A stretch of 64,000 nucleotides of DNA from an uncultured Oscillibacter sp. (GCA_902476875.1 CABSFC010000002.1:3916-67915); one strand, 5' to 3'. Numbered from the stretch's first letter, positions 44,201-52,854 are shown. The notes: a model not told the origin generated them from the sequence alone. Numbers and translations are program-made.

Positions 44201-46067
44201 TCTTGCGGAGGTAGACAGCGAAAAACAGTATGTCAAGCTGTCCTATACCAATGAGACTTATTACAAGGTCACGCTGGAACTGGAGAACATCACCTGTGTG
44301 GGCGGAACCGTGACGCAGATCAAAGAAAATGAAACTTACTCTGGCGCTATTCAGGCAAGCACTGGCTATTCCCTGCCGGCGAGCATCGAATCCCTTGAAA
44401 ACGGAGTAACTTATACCAAAAATGGCAATTTCGCAAGCATTTCTATGACCGTGACTGAGGATACTACAATTAAGGTTGTTGGCGTTGCAAACACTTACAC
44501 TGTGGCCTTTAACGCCAACGGCGGCAGCGGTGATATGATGCAGAGCCAGACCATGACCTATGATGTGGCACAGGAATTGACTGCTAACACCTATAGCAAG
44601 GCCAACTACAACTTCGCGGGCTGGGCTACGAGTGCGGACGGCACTTGCGAACATCCTGACAAGGAATCCGTCAAGAACCTGGCCACCGACAACGGCGTGA
44701 CCGTGATCCTGTACGCGGTCTGGACGGCCAAGGAGGTTATCAACAAGTTTGACGACACCAACGCGGCCCAGTCCTATACCTATGACGGCTCCCAAAAGAC
44801 CTACAAGCTGACCAGCGACATTGAGGACTTCAAAATCACCTACAAGCAGGGCGAAACCGAGGTTGAAAAACCGACAGATGTCGGTACCTATGATGTGGTG
44901 ATTTCCCGCGACGAGGATGACATCTACGCCGCATTTACGCAGACCATCGCTGCCGGCCTTGTGATCACGGCGGCGGACTACCCTGTGAGCATTACGGCAA
45001 ATGGGGAAACCTCCTTGGCAATAACCGGCTCCGGCACCGTGACGCTGACCGTCACCACTACTGTTGAGGGCATCACCGTGTCCGGCGTGACTTGCAGCGA
45101 CGAGAGCATTTCTGCGGTAAAGAACGGTGATGGAACCTATTCCGCCACCTTGCCTAACAGCACGAAGACCTATACCTTTACGGCAACGGTGGAGGGTGAT
45201 ACGAGCAACTACGGCGACGGTCCCGCCACCTGCACCGTGTCCGTGACCCGGTACACCAGCGGCGGCGGTGGCGGCTCCAGCAGCTCCACCACCTACACCG
45301 TGACCGTGGACAGCACCAAGAACGGCACCGTGACTGTTTCTCCCAAGAACGCCAGCAAGAACACGACCGTGACCATCACCGTTAAGGCTAACGACGGCTA
45401 TGAGCTGTCCTCCCTGACCGTCACTGACAAGAACGGCGACACCGTGAATCTGACCCGCAAGAGTGATACCCAATACACCTTCACCATGCCCGCCAGCAAG
45501 GTGACTGTGGCTGCCAGCTTTACCAAGATCGTGGAGCAGCCCAGCGTCACTTTTGCCGACGTTCTCACCAGCGCCTATTACTATGACGCAGTGGCCTGGG
45601 CCGTCGAGAATGGCATCACCTACGGCACCAGCGCCACCACCTTCAGCCCGGATCTGGCCTGCACCCGCGCCCAGGCCGTGACCTTCCTGTGGCGGGCCGC
45701 CGGTTCCCCCGCGCCCAAGAGCAGCGTCAATCCCTTTGCCGATGTGTCCGCCAGCGCATACTACTATGATGCTGTGCTGTGGGCCGTAGAGCAGGGGATC
45801 ACCGTTGGCACCAGCGCTACCACCTTCAGCCCGGACACCACCTGCACCCGTGGTCAGATCGTGACCTTCCTCTATCGGGCCGAAGGTACTGCGACCACCG
45901 GCAGCAATCCGTTTACGGATGTTTCTAACAGCGCCTATTACGTTGACGCCGTGAAGTGGGCCGTGGCCGAGAGCGTTACCGCTGGCACCAGCGCTACCAC
46001 CTTCAGCCCGAATGCCTCCTGCACCCGCGCTCAGATCGTGACCTTCCTCTATCGGGCCTACGCATAA
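41298..46067 (+). CDS. Giant secreted beta-helix protein with InlB-like, MBG-like and SLH domains
   Basis: The protein has 1589 residues; ATG 41298 follows TGGAGG. It has a signal peptide (RLLAVFLTAAMLLSVLPASALA), an acidic Pro/Glu-rich linker (~25-90) and a short helical part. A long right-handed parallel beta-helix spans ~180-930, with GG-rich rungs such as ISGNTAAASGGGIYT. An InlB-type repeat (FNANGGSGDMMQSQTMTYD ... FAGWATS), MBG-like domains and a Gly/Ser linker follow. Three SLH-type repeats end the protein (TFSPDLACTRAQAVTFLWRA and two like it). SLH domains bind secondary wall polymers, so it should be displayed on the surface as an adhesin or carbohydrate-binding protein. Confidence 0.88.
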   Translation: MKKRLLAVFLTAAMLLSVLPASALAAEGDGDNSGLVYEDSTDPVADPVEDTEDDPTDIPGELDEGPVEGEGDTTVTDQEPEEPVEEPTAEEQLAELIAALPDPAKIDPLDEEQMEAVYNQISAIYAFAEANGLGDRDNGLLDEAANATVNAVIAAMNSVQTLTEPDTTITIEEDTIWNDATPLSENLTVNSGVTLTIGAQVTISGDVTISGGGTIKRADSYTGDIEEYTQDSTDADGNLLQNAPEAAHLFYVPADNSLTLTNITIDGNAGWELSETAPEIGNKDSTPDTYKAEGYTAVIGAMIRNEGTLTLNTGATLQNNFNFYQTDKSGTSLGGAVYNAGEMTVNTGAVIQYNSSRYGGAIRNENGSKLTIAGGDIQYNNGSAGAAGIMANADMEFMMTGGSIKGNGSPVTAGWSVGSGIFLGNGVVANLTGGSITGNKGYSGGAGIYITAAAGKVNIGAVTISDNEALNSVTPNLNMGLGGAIYSLASGVTVSGATISGNTGNRGGGGIAVGGSGKMTITGNTTISNNTGGYGGGVYVMENAVCTIEGNTKITDNKIADTTWSQWASGGGIYVMTNATLNISGSVTISNNTAIGTTYTNRNGGGISSDGTVNINGTDVKISHNTGYGGGGIRGNSGSNTTVTGKVTISNNKATAAHGGGADFVAGSSASLTGSEVLFTGNTASANQGGGIHFNGTGANTLTLDGITVSGGELAEGFSNAKLGGGIAIEAAATPVTIKNVTVSGNSALENGGGIWINAGSVNITGCTISGNTAAASGGGIYTYISTITCEIQNTEISGNTASSTTSYLGGGGIYVGNATTMILEDCTISNNTAAASGGGIQSRSALIIKNTDVQGNTATNYGGGIDLYAGTLSISGSPVIIGNTVSNAENNVYLRVYTKDSISTQLVITLADKLTSGAAIGVTTQTAVIDGSPVPITTAETDTDTTYYKDAAQYFVADAKPTSGGTYLAEVDSEKQYVKLSYTNETYYKVTLELENITCVGGTVTQIKENETYSGAIQASTGYSLPASIESLENGVTYTKNGNFASISMTVTEDTTIKVVGVANTYTVAFNANGGSGDMMQSQTMTYDVAQELTANTYSKANYNFAGWATSADGTCEHPDKESVKNLATDNGVTVILYAVWTAKEVINKFDDTNAAQSYTYDGSQKTYKLTSDIEDFKITYKQGETEVEKPTDVGTYDVVISRDEDDIYAAFTQTIAAGLVITAADYPVSITANGETSLAITGSGTVTLTVTTTVEGITVSGVTCSDESISAVKNGDGTYSATLPNSTKTYTFTATVEGDTSNYGDGPATCTVSVTRYTSGGGGGSSSSTTYTVTVDSTKNGTVTVSPKNASKNTTVTITVKANDGYELSSLTVTDKNGDTVNLTRKSDTQYTFTMPASKVTVAASFTKIVEQPSVTFADVLTSAYYYDAVAWAVENGITYGTSATTFSPDLACTRAQAVTFLWRAAGSPAPKSSVNPFADVSASAYYYDAVLWAVEQGITVGTSATTFSPDTTCTRGQIVTFLYRAEGTATTGSNPFTDVSNSAYYVDAVKWAVAESVTAGTSATTFSPNASCTRAQIVTFLYRAYA

Positions 46068-46120
46068 GTCATGCAGGCTCTCGCGGAAACCTTACACAAT
46101 TAGCTACCGACCAAAGCGGA

Positions 46121-46157
46121 GGGCGGGACGGCACAGCCGTTCCGCCCTTCCTGTTTG
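46121..46157 (+). terminator. Rho-independent terminator
   Basis: GGGCGGGACGGC pairs with GCCGTTCCGCCC around ACA, followed by TTCCTGTTTG. It closes the surface-protein operon. The rest of 46068-46287 holds no gene. Confidence 0.75.
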
Positions 46158-46287
46158 TGCGAAATTTGTCGGAAAATAAGTCTCGCCGCGCAAATTTATT
46201 TTTCTGCTCCACCAAAGATCGGGGGGATGGGAATGAACAGACGCCCCTTTTGAGATACCTCCGGGCATACCGCCCACAACAAATTGT

Positions 46288-46614
46288 TCAAAAGTGCGGA
46301 AACTCTACAGTAATAAAATAGATAAGTTCTTTATTCTGATTCAGTACAAATTTTCCGTCTTTATATTCCGGTAGTTCTTCGTGCCTTTGTCTGACATATT
46401 CTGACCAAAGTTCAACAAGAGTCAGCCCTATGTATTCAGAGACTTCCATGACAACAACAGTCGATGGGTTGACCAAACCTCTTTCAAGTCTGCGGATAGT
46501 GGAAACGCTAAGGCCACAGCCTTTTGCAAATTGGGTAATAGATTCCCCATGTTCTTTTCTGTAAGCAACAACATAATTGCCCAGGATATGACCAAGCAGT
46601 TTATCTCTACCCAT
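46288..46614 (-). CDS. XRE-family HTH regulator
   Basis: The protein has 108 residues from ATG 46614 on the minus strand, with GGGAGGATTC upstream; the longer frame (to 46740) has no ribosome site. The HTH is SITQFAKGCGLSVSTIRRLE with RGLVNPSTVVVMEVSEYIGL, a typical XRE domain. The C-terminal extension (VELWSEYVRQRHEELPEYKD) is unrecognised. It is convergent with the surface protein. The likely role is local repression. Confidence 0.8.
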   Translation of the reverse strand: MGRDKLLGHILGNYVVAYRKEHGESITQFAKGCGLSVSTIRRLERGLVNPSTVVVMEVSEYIGLTLVELWSEYVRQRHEELPEYKDGKFVLNQNKELIYFITVEFPHF

Positions 46615-46796
46615 ACAAGAATCCTCCCGCTTTAATGCATCCACCGGATTTGAAATGCTTCTCACAGCGGTATTCCTGGCTGAGCCTTGATTATAATATT
46701 TAGTGCTTAGGTTCCGATACATTAAACCAAATCTTGTCACAAAGAATGTAATTGCCAGCCCTGTCTGGCCTTTGCTGAAATAGGAGCATATTCGGC

Positions 46797-47942
46797 TTAG
46801 CTGTCTTCTTTTCCCAGCGTGGTCACAGAAAGGCCGTTGACCTCGACGCTATCCCCAGTCGGAATTAAAAGGTACTTTTTCCCATTAATGACTCGGGTTT
46901 CCACCAGATAGCTGGCCTCGGGCGGAATGGAAATAGTGGCTTCTCCCGCCTTGACTTCAAAACGGGCCGAGTCGATCAGATTGACGGGGTTAAGCGCCGC
47001 TCCTTCTCCAAACCGCTCACCACATTCCTTGTGGAAGGCCGCAACCCGCTCCTCCGGTACGCCGGCATCAATCAGGATACGACCAATCTCTCCGGTGCTT
47101 ACCGTCAAAGGCTCCGGGCTCTTGCTTTCTTTGTGCTGCGTAATCCGATCCAGAAACTGCTCATGGACAGCCTGGGCCACTTCGATGCTGCAAGCGTCTT
47201 CCAGTCCTTCCGCAAGCGCGGCTTCAAAGGCCTCTCTCTGCTCGGCGGCGGACATAGGCGGCTCTACCTTGAAAACCGCATCGATGAACTCCTGATGAAG
47301 CTCTCCGGACTTACGGGAGTAAAAGAGCGCGTTATAGATGTTGGCAGCTCTGTCATCAAAGGCGGGGAACAGAAAGCCCAGTTCCGGGGCGGAAACTGTC
47401 TGGCCGGCAGCACAGTGGAACTCATTGTCCCCAGGAAAATACCCCAGTACCACTTTGCCCTCTTTCACCGGGCAAACGCAGCAGACAATGTAGGAAAACA
47501 CCTCATCGGAGGCGTCCGCCTGTACCTCATCATCCTTGCCGCGCCGGGGAACATCATAGGCATCGTGGGCCAGCAGAAGCAAATAGTTGGTGTCTCCCAT
47601 ATCCAGCGTATCAATAACCTTGCGGTAGAATGCCTGACGAGCCTCGCTGTCCTTAAGTGCGGAGGAGCGCAATGCGGAGAGAAGGCGATGCTCCTCGCTG
47701 TCCATGACCTGTTCCGTAGAAAACACAATATCAATCAGGTTTTTACCCAGCGTGCCGGACAGCGCCTTTTTCAGAAGGCCCAGATACTTCTCTGCCTCTT
47801 CCTGGGGCATCATGCCAAGAGATTCATCCAGGTCGGAAATGATCTCATGGCTGCTATTGACAAAACAGCCGTAGATACGGCTGACGGCACTTTTCTCTGG
47901 GCGCCAGCGGCGGCGCAGCTCGCTCAATTCTTTTTGGTTCAT
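46797..47942 (-). CDS. DUF4317 family protein
   Basis: The protein has 381 residues; the internal ATG (47942) has GAGGATTT upstream, so the longer N-terminus is dropped. The pattern MNQKELSELRRRWRPEKSAV, then RIYGCFVNSSHEIISDLDES, and later SYIVCCVCPVKEGKVVLGYF and PELGFLFPAFDDRAANIYNA is that of DUF4317, a family confined mostly to Clostridia. The function is unknown. It is on the opposite strand to the T4SS and may belong to an island acquired separately or to the chromosome. Confidence 0.8.
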   Translation of the reverse strand: MNQKELSELRRRWRPEKSAVSRIYGCFVNSSHEIISDLDESLGMMPQEEAEKYLGLLKKALSGTLGKNLIDIVFSTEQVMDSEEHRLLSALRSSALKDSEARQAFYRKVIDTLDMGDTNYLLLLAHDAYDVPRRGKDDEVQADASDEVFSYIVCCVCPVKEGKVVLGYFPGDNEFHCAAGQTVSAPELGFLFPAFDDRAANIYNALFYSRKSGELHQEFIDAVFKVEPPMSAAEQREAFEAALAEGLEDACSIEVAQAVHEQFLDRITQHKESKSPEPLTVSTGEIGRILIDAGVPEERVAAFHKECGERFGEGAALNPVNLIDSARFEVKAGEATISIPPEASYLVETRVINGKKYLLIPTGDSVEVNGLSVTTLGKEDS

Positions 47943-48116
47943 AAATCCTCGCTTTCCAAGCCAGCCCACAATGTTCAGATATGGGCGGCTCACGTTGGTA
48001 CCATAAGTTATGCGCCCACCATTGTACCGGAAATTCGACGAGAATGCAATCCTGGCAGACGGGGTTGTTGAATAGGCACCAGATGCATCAGGATCGCCAT
48101 GTGAGTCGATAAATTC

Positions 48117-48146
48117 TTATACAAACGCCGCCGTATGTGCTATACT
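48117..48146 (+). promoter_or_regulatory. Promoter of the IreB-like gene
   Basis: TTATAC and TATACT are separated by 18 nt. The predicted start of transcription (~48153) excludes the ATG at 48135 and supports GTG 48171. Confidence 0.55.
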
Positions 48147-48170
48147 AAGGTTGATCGTGGGGTGGTTCCG

Positions 48171-48410
48171 GTGCTTGAAAACAAAAATCGTCTGCTGTTG
48201 CAGAAAGTCTTTAACGCACTGCAAGAAAAAAGGTATCATCCCATCGGTCAGATTGTCGGGTACATACTAACGGAAGACCCCACCTATATCACCAATCATA
48301 ACGGAGCACGTCAGCTCATACGCAGAATTGACCGTGACGATCTCCTGCGGGATATTGTCGCAGCCTATTTCAACCGCGAAGAAGCCGTACACAACAGAAT
48401 GGACTCGTGA
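48171..48410 (+). CDS. IreB-like regulatory phosphoprotein
   Basis: The protein has 79 residues from GTG 48171, which matches the family's usual N-terminus. NRLLLQKVFNALQEKRYHPI, GQIVGYILTEDPTYITNHNG and ARQLIRRIDRDDLLRDIVAA follow the IreB (formerly DUF965) pattern closely. IreB is a small Ser/Thr-kinase substrate first studied in enterococcal cephalosporin resistance, and is normally a chromosomal gene. Here it stands alone among accessory genes, with its own promoter and terminator. Confidence 0.8.
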   Translation: MLENKNRLLLQKVFNALQEKRYHPIGQIVGYILTEDPTYITNHNGARQLIRRIDRDDLLRDIVAAYFNREEAVHNRMDS

Positions 48411-48468
48411 TATATGTTTCCTGGAAACAGAGTTTTCTTTTGATGAACGCAACAAGCAAATTGATACA

Positions 48469-48541
48469 GGAGGATGCAAGATTGGCCTTGCATCCTCCTT
48501 CTTGTGGATCATCAGCAAATATGATAGATATTTGCTGACAT
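48469..48541 (+). terminator. Pair of hairpins between convergent genes
   Basis: GGAGGATGCAAG/CTTGCATCCTCC (48469-48498) is followed by TTCTTG. Then TCAGCAAATAT/ATATTTGCTGA (48512-48538) is followed by CATTTT. Together they can end the IreB-like transcript and, from the other side, the NYN transcript. Confidence 0.7.
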
Positions 48542-48556
48542 TTTACATTTGCCTCG

Positions 48557-49954
48557 CTACCGGCTTTGCAGCTTGATCGTCACAGTTCCGTCCTCTGCGA
48601 TGTCCAGGTGCATGGGTTTGATGAATTTCTGGTAAAACCGCTGCTTTTCATCCGCTGACATATCTACGCGCGTCACATTGTAGACCTGCTCCATCATTGT
48701 ATTCACATTGAGCGTCAGTGCCTTATCTAAGTAGCGGTATGTCTCCTGAAGCAGGGCGTTTGTTTTAATATCCTCACAGTCACCTGAGTAGAAGTCATCC
48801 AGATAGCAGAAATTGATCCCCGCATCGGACATTGCCGCCTTAAAGCCGCCTCCGACGTTTTCCCGCTCGACCATCACAAGGAACCGGGCCTCCGGCAGAG
48901 AACTAATCAGGCCCCAGTAGTCGGAGTCGCTGGACACAAGAACAAAGGAATCCACCTGATTTTGATAGAACTCCCGGCAGGTTCCCGCAGTCAAGCGCAC
49001 ATCTACAAGAGATTTATTCTGCTTGATGCGCTCAATCAGGATATGTTCAATGGGAACGTCAATGTAGGCGTCCAGAATCCCCCAAGCACTGGAGGTGTGT
49101 ACGTCGTCGTACAGAATGATTTTAACGATCTTCTCCATCGCCTCGCCATCCAACGCCCGCAGAGCGGCGCAAAAGCGGTAAGGGTCTGAATTTTCGCAGT
49201 CCACCACCATGACCGTCCGGTTGCTCTCCCACAGGAATTGATGGATAGAGGCTTTTGTCCGATCTCCCGCCATGGTGACCTTGCTGAAATCAGTAAATTC
49301 ATCCTGGTTCCAGCGGTACAGCAGCGTGACAAAACGCTTGTCCGAAAACAGAATATTTCCTTCGTCCGCCGGTATCCAGTTGATATACATTTGATACGGA
49401 TAAAGCGATTTGAACCTATAATATAAGTCGGATGCCGCACGTGTGCCGTCCTTCGTCAATCCATTCGGCATGATAAACAAATTTTTGAGATAGGACCAGT
49501 TGAGCCATAGCGGAAACACCTCCTTGCAGTTATTGATGCGATCCAGAATCAGACGGTTTATGTCGATGATATACTGAACCGGCCTGTAATTGGCCTTGAG
49601 CAGAGATACGCCGTCCTCCGCCAGCTGGCTGATGCACTCCTGGGGAATCAGCTCTGGCAGGCTGTGCAGATTTTTCAAGTCCCATTTCATGCCTGCGTTG
49701 ATGGTCTTAAAATTTTGCTCAATCGCGGTGCGGAGCCGGCAGAGGTTGCGGATGATTCTGGCGTGGCGGTTGCGATCCATCTCCTCATAAATTTCGAGTT
49801 TGGGCGGTTCGTACTCATTTTCAAATATTCTTAACGGCACGCCGATCAGATAAGCCACTTTGGAAATCAAAAAGTATGTACTGTAATTGCTTTGTATGCG
49901 TTCTCCCACTGTCCGCCCCGGTGGCCCAGTATTTCGTGCTACTGTCGCATCCAT
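48557..49954 (-). CDS. NYN-domain (PIN-like) ribonuclease-type protein
   Basis: The protein has 465 residues; minus-strand ATG 49954 follows AAGGCGGTGAT. The N-terminal ~230 residues are unrecognised (YFLISKVAYLIGVPLRIFEN). From ~245 the NYN fold is clear: VMVVDCENSDPYRFCAALRA, IEHILIERIKQNKSLVDVRL, and FVLVSSDSDYWGLISSLPEA, with acidic residues D in VVDCEN and SSDSDY expected to bind metal. NYN proteins cut RNA. It is the 3'-most member of a four-gene minus-strand cluster with a GPR-like protease, so it may be a toxin- or defence-type effector. Confidence 0.75.
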   Translation of the reverse strand: MDATVARNTGPPGRTVGERIQSNYSTYFLISKVAYLIGVPLRIFENEYEPPKLEIYEEMDRNRHARIIRNLCRLRTAIEQNFKTINAGMKWDLKNLHSLPELIPQECISQLAEDGVSLLKANYRPVQYIIDINRLILDRINNCKEVFPLWLNWSYLKNLFIMPNGLTKDGTRAASDLYYRFKSLYPYQMYINWIPADEGNILFSDKRFVTLLYRWNQDEFTDFSKVTMAGDRTKASIHQFLWESNRTVMVVDCENSDPYRFCAALRALDGEAMEKIVKIILYDDVHTSSAWGILDAYIDVPIEHILIERIKQNKSLVDVRLTAGTCREFYQNQVDSFVLVSSDSDYWGLISSLPEARFLVMVERENVGGGFKAAMSDAGINFCYLDDFYSGDCEDIKTNALLQETYRYLDKALTLNVNTMMEQVYNVTRVDMSADEKQRFYQKFIKPMHLDIAEDGTVTIKLQSR

Positions 49955-50086
49955 TTTATCACCGCCTTCAACAATATAGCTTTTATTATACAGACCAAAT
50001 ATGTCGAAATATACACCGCAAGGTAAAAAGAACAGTTTATGATCTTAGGCAAAGGTTTTCCAGCCCAGTCCATCCGCTTTCTCCCG

Positions 50087-50479
50087 CTACTCATCTATAT
50101 CATTCTTCTGGTAATCTTCAAGATATGTGTCCAGGAAGTTTAGGCAATAATCCGCATCCACGTCCAAGTTTTTAAGTATCTCTGTGATCCTGCGCCGGGC
50201 CTCTTCCATCTCATCTTCTGATAATTTGGAAAAGTAGTGTTCCTCACGCTTCTTATCAAACCGGATGTCGTTGATGATCTCATTGAACAGTACGTCCAGC
50301 AGCTTATCCACAGAATGGATGACCACCAGACCCTCGCCGTCAGGATCATTTACCTGTATTCTGAAATAGCCGATCTTGTCTGAATAGACAATATCAAAAA
50401 ATGTGTGATTGGATATATAATCGTGAAATACCTCGAAGATATTGTCCAGCCGTTGTTTTTCATCTGTCGAATAAATCAT
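50087..50479 (-). CDS. Unknown acidic protein of NYN/GPR cluster
   Basis: The protein has 130 residues, with GCGGAGGATGCT before ATG 50479. The strand-rich start (HTFFDIVYSDKIGYFRIQVN) leads into a helical C-terminus (DEMEEARRRITEILKNLDVD). No family is recognised. It lies 23 nt downstream of the next gene on the same strand, so it is probably co-transcribed. Confidence 0.6.
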   Translation of the reverse strand: MIYSTDEKQRLDNIFEVFHDYISNHTFFDIVYSDKIGYFRIQVNDPDGEGLVVIHSVDKLLDVLFNEIINDIRFDKKREEHYFSKLSEDEMEEARRRITEILKNLDVDADYCLNFLDTYLEDYQKNDIDE

Positions 50480-50502
50480 AGCATCCTCCGCTCATAAAGA
50501 CT

Positions 50503-51414
50503 TTATTTTTCCGTTTTAGTTGTATTATCCTTAAAATTTAAAAAGTCAGTTCCTTCATCCTGCGTGATTCGAATCATATTCTGCGGACTTCCGTTCAGCT
50601 CAATTTCATGGCCAAAGATTTTCAGCAGAAGACCCAATGCGTCATGGCATCCCGCCTGTTCCTCTGTGTTATAGACGGCAGCGTACTCAGGATGATGTGA
50701 CCAGATCGCGTTCATCAGCGCGGCCTCGTTGACCCTGCCGCTCTCCTTCCATTCATTCCGGAGTAATAGCAGTTCAAACAAGGGAACGCAGCTGTCGTAC
50801 TCCGAAAAGAATATGTAATCTGGTGTATCTTCGTCCTCTGGTGGTTGGTCATGCTCCGCCTGACAAGAAAATCTCATGGCAAAGTCAGAAAGTTCTGTCC
50901 AAATCGGATAGCAAAGGCTCAGAAACGGCCCGTCCCGCTCCGTCTCAATCCAATAAACGCCATTGTCAATAACATGGTGCCGCAGAACAGAGCCGCCTGG
51001 GGTTACAGTCGGCACCGGATATGGCCCAAAGTATTCCGGGTGAAGCTCCCTGTGGAACGCTTTAATTTCATGAAGCGTTTCTCCATCCGGCAAGGGGATT
51101 CCATGTTCAGTACGGTATCTTGCGATTTCATATTCAATGATCTTATAGCCGCCGCGTTCCTCATCCATGGAATAAAGCAAAATCTCCGGACACCCTGGAA
51201 GGGGACGTCCGTATTTTTTTGCCTTTTGGGGAATGACCGGTGTATCTGCCGCGATCACGTAATACTCCCGGGCAAAAAATGGATCTTTATTTTCCCGGAC
51301 TGCTACATAGTAAACGCCCGGGCATTCCTCCCTGGCCTTGCGAATATCTCCCAGCGCATCTTCTATGCGAAAGAGCAGCTCACTTTCCTGCTTTGGTACT
51401 GTTTCATGTTCCAT
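50503..51414 (-). CDS. Unknown protein of NYN/GPR cluster
   Basis: The protein has 303 residues; ATG 51414 follows AGAGGAACG. Segments such as CPGVYYVAVRENKDPFFARE, CPEILLYSMDEERGGYKIIE and DNGVYWIETERDGPFLSLCY suggest a mixed alpha/beta cytosolic protein with many aromatic and acidic residues. No motif or membrane segment is recognised. It sits 42 nt after the GPR-like gene. Confidence 0.6.
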   Translation of the reverse strand: MEHETVPKQESELLFRIEDALGDIRKAREECPGVYYVAVRENKDPFFAREYYVIAADTPVIPQKAKKYGRPLPGCPEILLYSMDEERGGYKIIEYEIARYRTEHGIPLPDGETLHEIKAFHRELHPEYFGPYPVPTVTPGGSVLRHHVIDNGVYWIETERDGPFLSLCYPIWTELSDFAMRFSCQAEHDQPPEDEDTPDYIFFSEYDSCVPLFELLLLRNEWKESGRVNEAALMNAIWSHHPEYAAVYNTEEQAGCHDALGLLLKIFGHEIELNGSPQNMIRITQDEGTDFLNFKDNTTKTEK

Positions 51415-51456
51415 ATCGTTCCTCTTTCTATCTTAGCGGAGGTGATTGTGGCAGCC

Positions 51457-52308
51457 TCAATGGGATGCTGGCGCCTCCGATTTTTCGGTATCCTCTTCAA
51501 ACGCTTCACCCAGCACAGAGCTGAACGGGATCGGGTCTTTATTCGATTTCGAGAAAATGAAGCAGTCAGCTTTTGACTGGTTGGGCCAGCACACCCGCAA
51601 AATCGCGTAGGCAATGATGTTTCCAGCAGCTACAACCACATTCTTGACATCTGCGCTGGTAAGCAGTTCATCCTGCGCTTCCTGTTTCGGGTCGAGTACA
51701 AACAATGGAATTATGGTAGGCACGACGAGGGAAACAACTGGGACGCCCAGCACTGACCAGTCCACTTTCCGCCCAGACAGATAAGAGTTTACGCCCCCAG
51801 CAGTGGAAAGCTGGATCGTTCGGGACAGCCGGGAGATATCTTGGGCTACACTGGAGTCTATCAGAAGCACGCAGTCCGCCTCGACCGCTTTTACCACTCC
51901 GGCCACGGTTTTCTCCGTATCTATGTTTGTGGTCAATGAAACGCCTGGCTCAAAGGAGCATACGTTGCGGAAATTACCTTCTATGTCGGCATACACCTTC
52001 AAAGGCAGGTTATAAGTCACCTCCGGCCCCAGGGAATCGGGAGGATAACGCCTGTTGCCCATTCCACAAATACACAGCTTCCCGTGGTAGTAGGGACTTA
52101 GCACCCGATCCAGCACCTCCACCAGACACTCGCCAACAGGGAGCACGTCCCCCAGCTTGTCCAGAGTGGTTTGGGCCTGTATCGTGATATAGGTACCAAT
52201 GGATTTCCCCAGAGCCTTTGCCTCCTGCTCCGACCGTACAGTTACTGTTGTCACTTTACAGTCATACAGCGTTTCTTCGCTGAACATCATTCCATCCATA
52301 TCTGCCAA
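51457..52308 (-). CDS. GPR-like (germination protease family A25) protein
   Basis: The protein has 283 residues from TTG 52308, 7 nt after AAGGAGG. ALGKSIGTYITIQAQ, ICGMGNRRYPPDSLGPEVTY, SFEPGVSLTTNIDTEKTVAG, VEADCVLLIDSSVAQDISRL and DWSVLGVPVVSLVVPTII follow the order of GPR, the aspartate-type protease that degrades small acid-soluble spore proteins. The Asp in PPDSLGP and in LLIDSS, equivalent to the catalytic pair, are kept. The propeptide motif TDLA is absent, so it may not need spore-type activation. It is clustered with an NYN nuclease instead of spore genes. Confidence 0.75.
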   Translation of the reverse strand: MADMDGMMFSEETLYDCKVTTVTVRSEQEAKALGKSIGTYITIQAQTTLDKLGDVLPVGECLVEVLDRVLSPYYHGKLCICGMGNRRYPPDSLGPEVTYNLPLKVYADIEGNFRNVCSFEPGVSLTTNIDTEKTVAGVVKAVEADCVLLIDSSVAQDISRLSRTIQLSTAGGVNSYLSGRKVDWSVLGVPVVSLVVPTIIPLFVLDPKQEAQDELLTSADVKNVVVAAGNIIAYAILRVCWPNQSKADCFIFSKSNKDPIPFSSVLGEAFEEDTEKSEAPASH

Positions 52309-52515
52309 TGCTTTTCCTCCTTTTTGAAGGCACTACTTCAGGGAATAATAGTCATCGTGATCACTCAAATGTCTGTCCTGTATAAAGCGGCAGATCTTTT
52401 CTTCCATAGATTGCTGTCCACAAAACTCAGCTCCCATCTTCATGCTTCCGACCGATAACATAGCAAAGTGTTCTCTAACAGTACATCTACGTGGACTATT
52501 TCCGCAAAAAAAGAA

Positions 52516-52541
52516 CCTATAATACATAGTACAGTTATAGG
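52516..52541 (+). promoter_or_regulatory. Operator dyad over the -10 box
   Basis: CCTATAA and TTATAGG form an inverted repeat (12-nt spacer) that contains the -10 box TATAAT (52518-52523), just upstream of GGAGAGG and ATG 52561. This is suited to self-repression by the XRE protein. Confidence 0.55.
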
Positions 52542-52560
52542 GACGAAGGAGAGGTGGGGT

Positions 52561-52800
52561 ATGCAGCTAAATGAAGCAGTCAGCAAGCGGCTGTTGGAAT
52601 TGTTGGACGAGCGCAGTATGACGCAATATCAACTATATATGAAAAGCGGGGTTCCTAAATCTACAATCGCAAATCTGGTAAACTGCGCTTATCCATCCAT
52701 GAAGCTACGTATTATCCATGAGTTGTGCCAGGGTTTTGGAATTGATTTGTGTGACTTTTTCTCCTCTCCGCTATTTAAAGAATCTAATTTAGAGCCATAA
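52561..52800 (+). CDS. Small XRE-family regulator
   Basis: The protein has 79 residues, with GAAGGAGAGGTGGGGT before ATG 52561. RLLELLDERSMTQYQLYMKS, GVPKSTIANLVNCAYPSMKL and IIHELCQGFGIDLCDFFSSP form a compact Cro/CI-type HTH. It is divergent from the GPR-like cluster and likely controls it and itself through the dyad upstream. Confidence 0.82.
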   Translation: MQLNEAVSKRLLELLDERSMTQYQLYMKSGVPKSTIANLVNCAYPSMKLRIIHELCQGFGIDLCDFFSSPLFKESNLEP

Positions 52801-52854
52801 ACTCCAATGCTGTTTCGGTGTTGGAGTTTTTCTTTTCCAAGTAGACCTCTGTAC

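Noticed and set aside
43464..45473. 669-codon minus-strand frame opposite the surface protein
   Set aside because: The frame is a shadow of Gly/Ser/Thr-rich repeats. The plus strand has the signal peptide, beta-helix and SLH domains.
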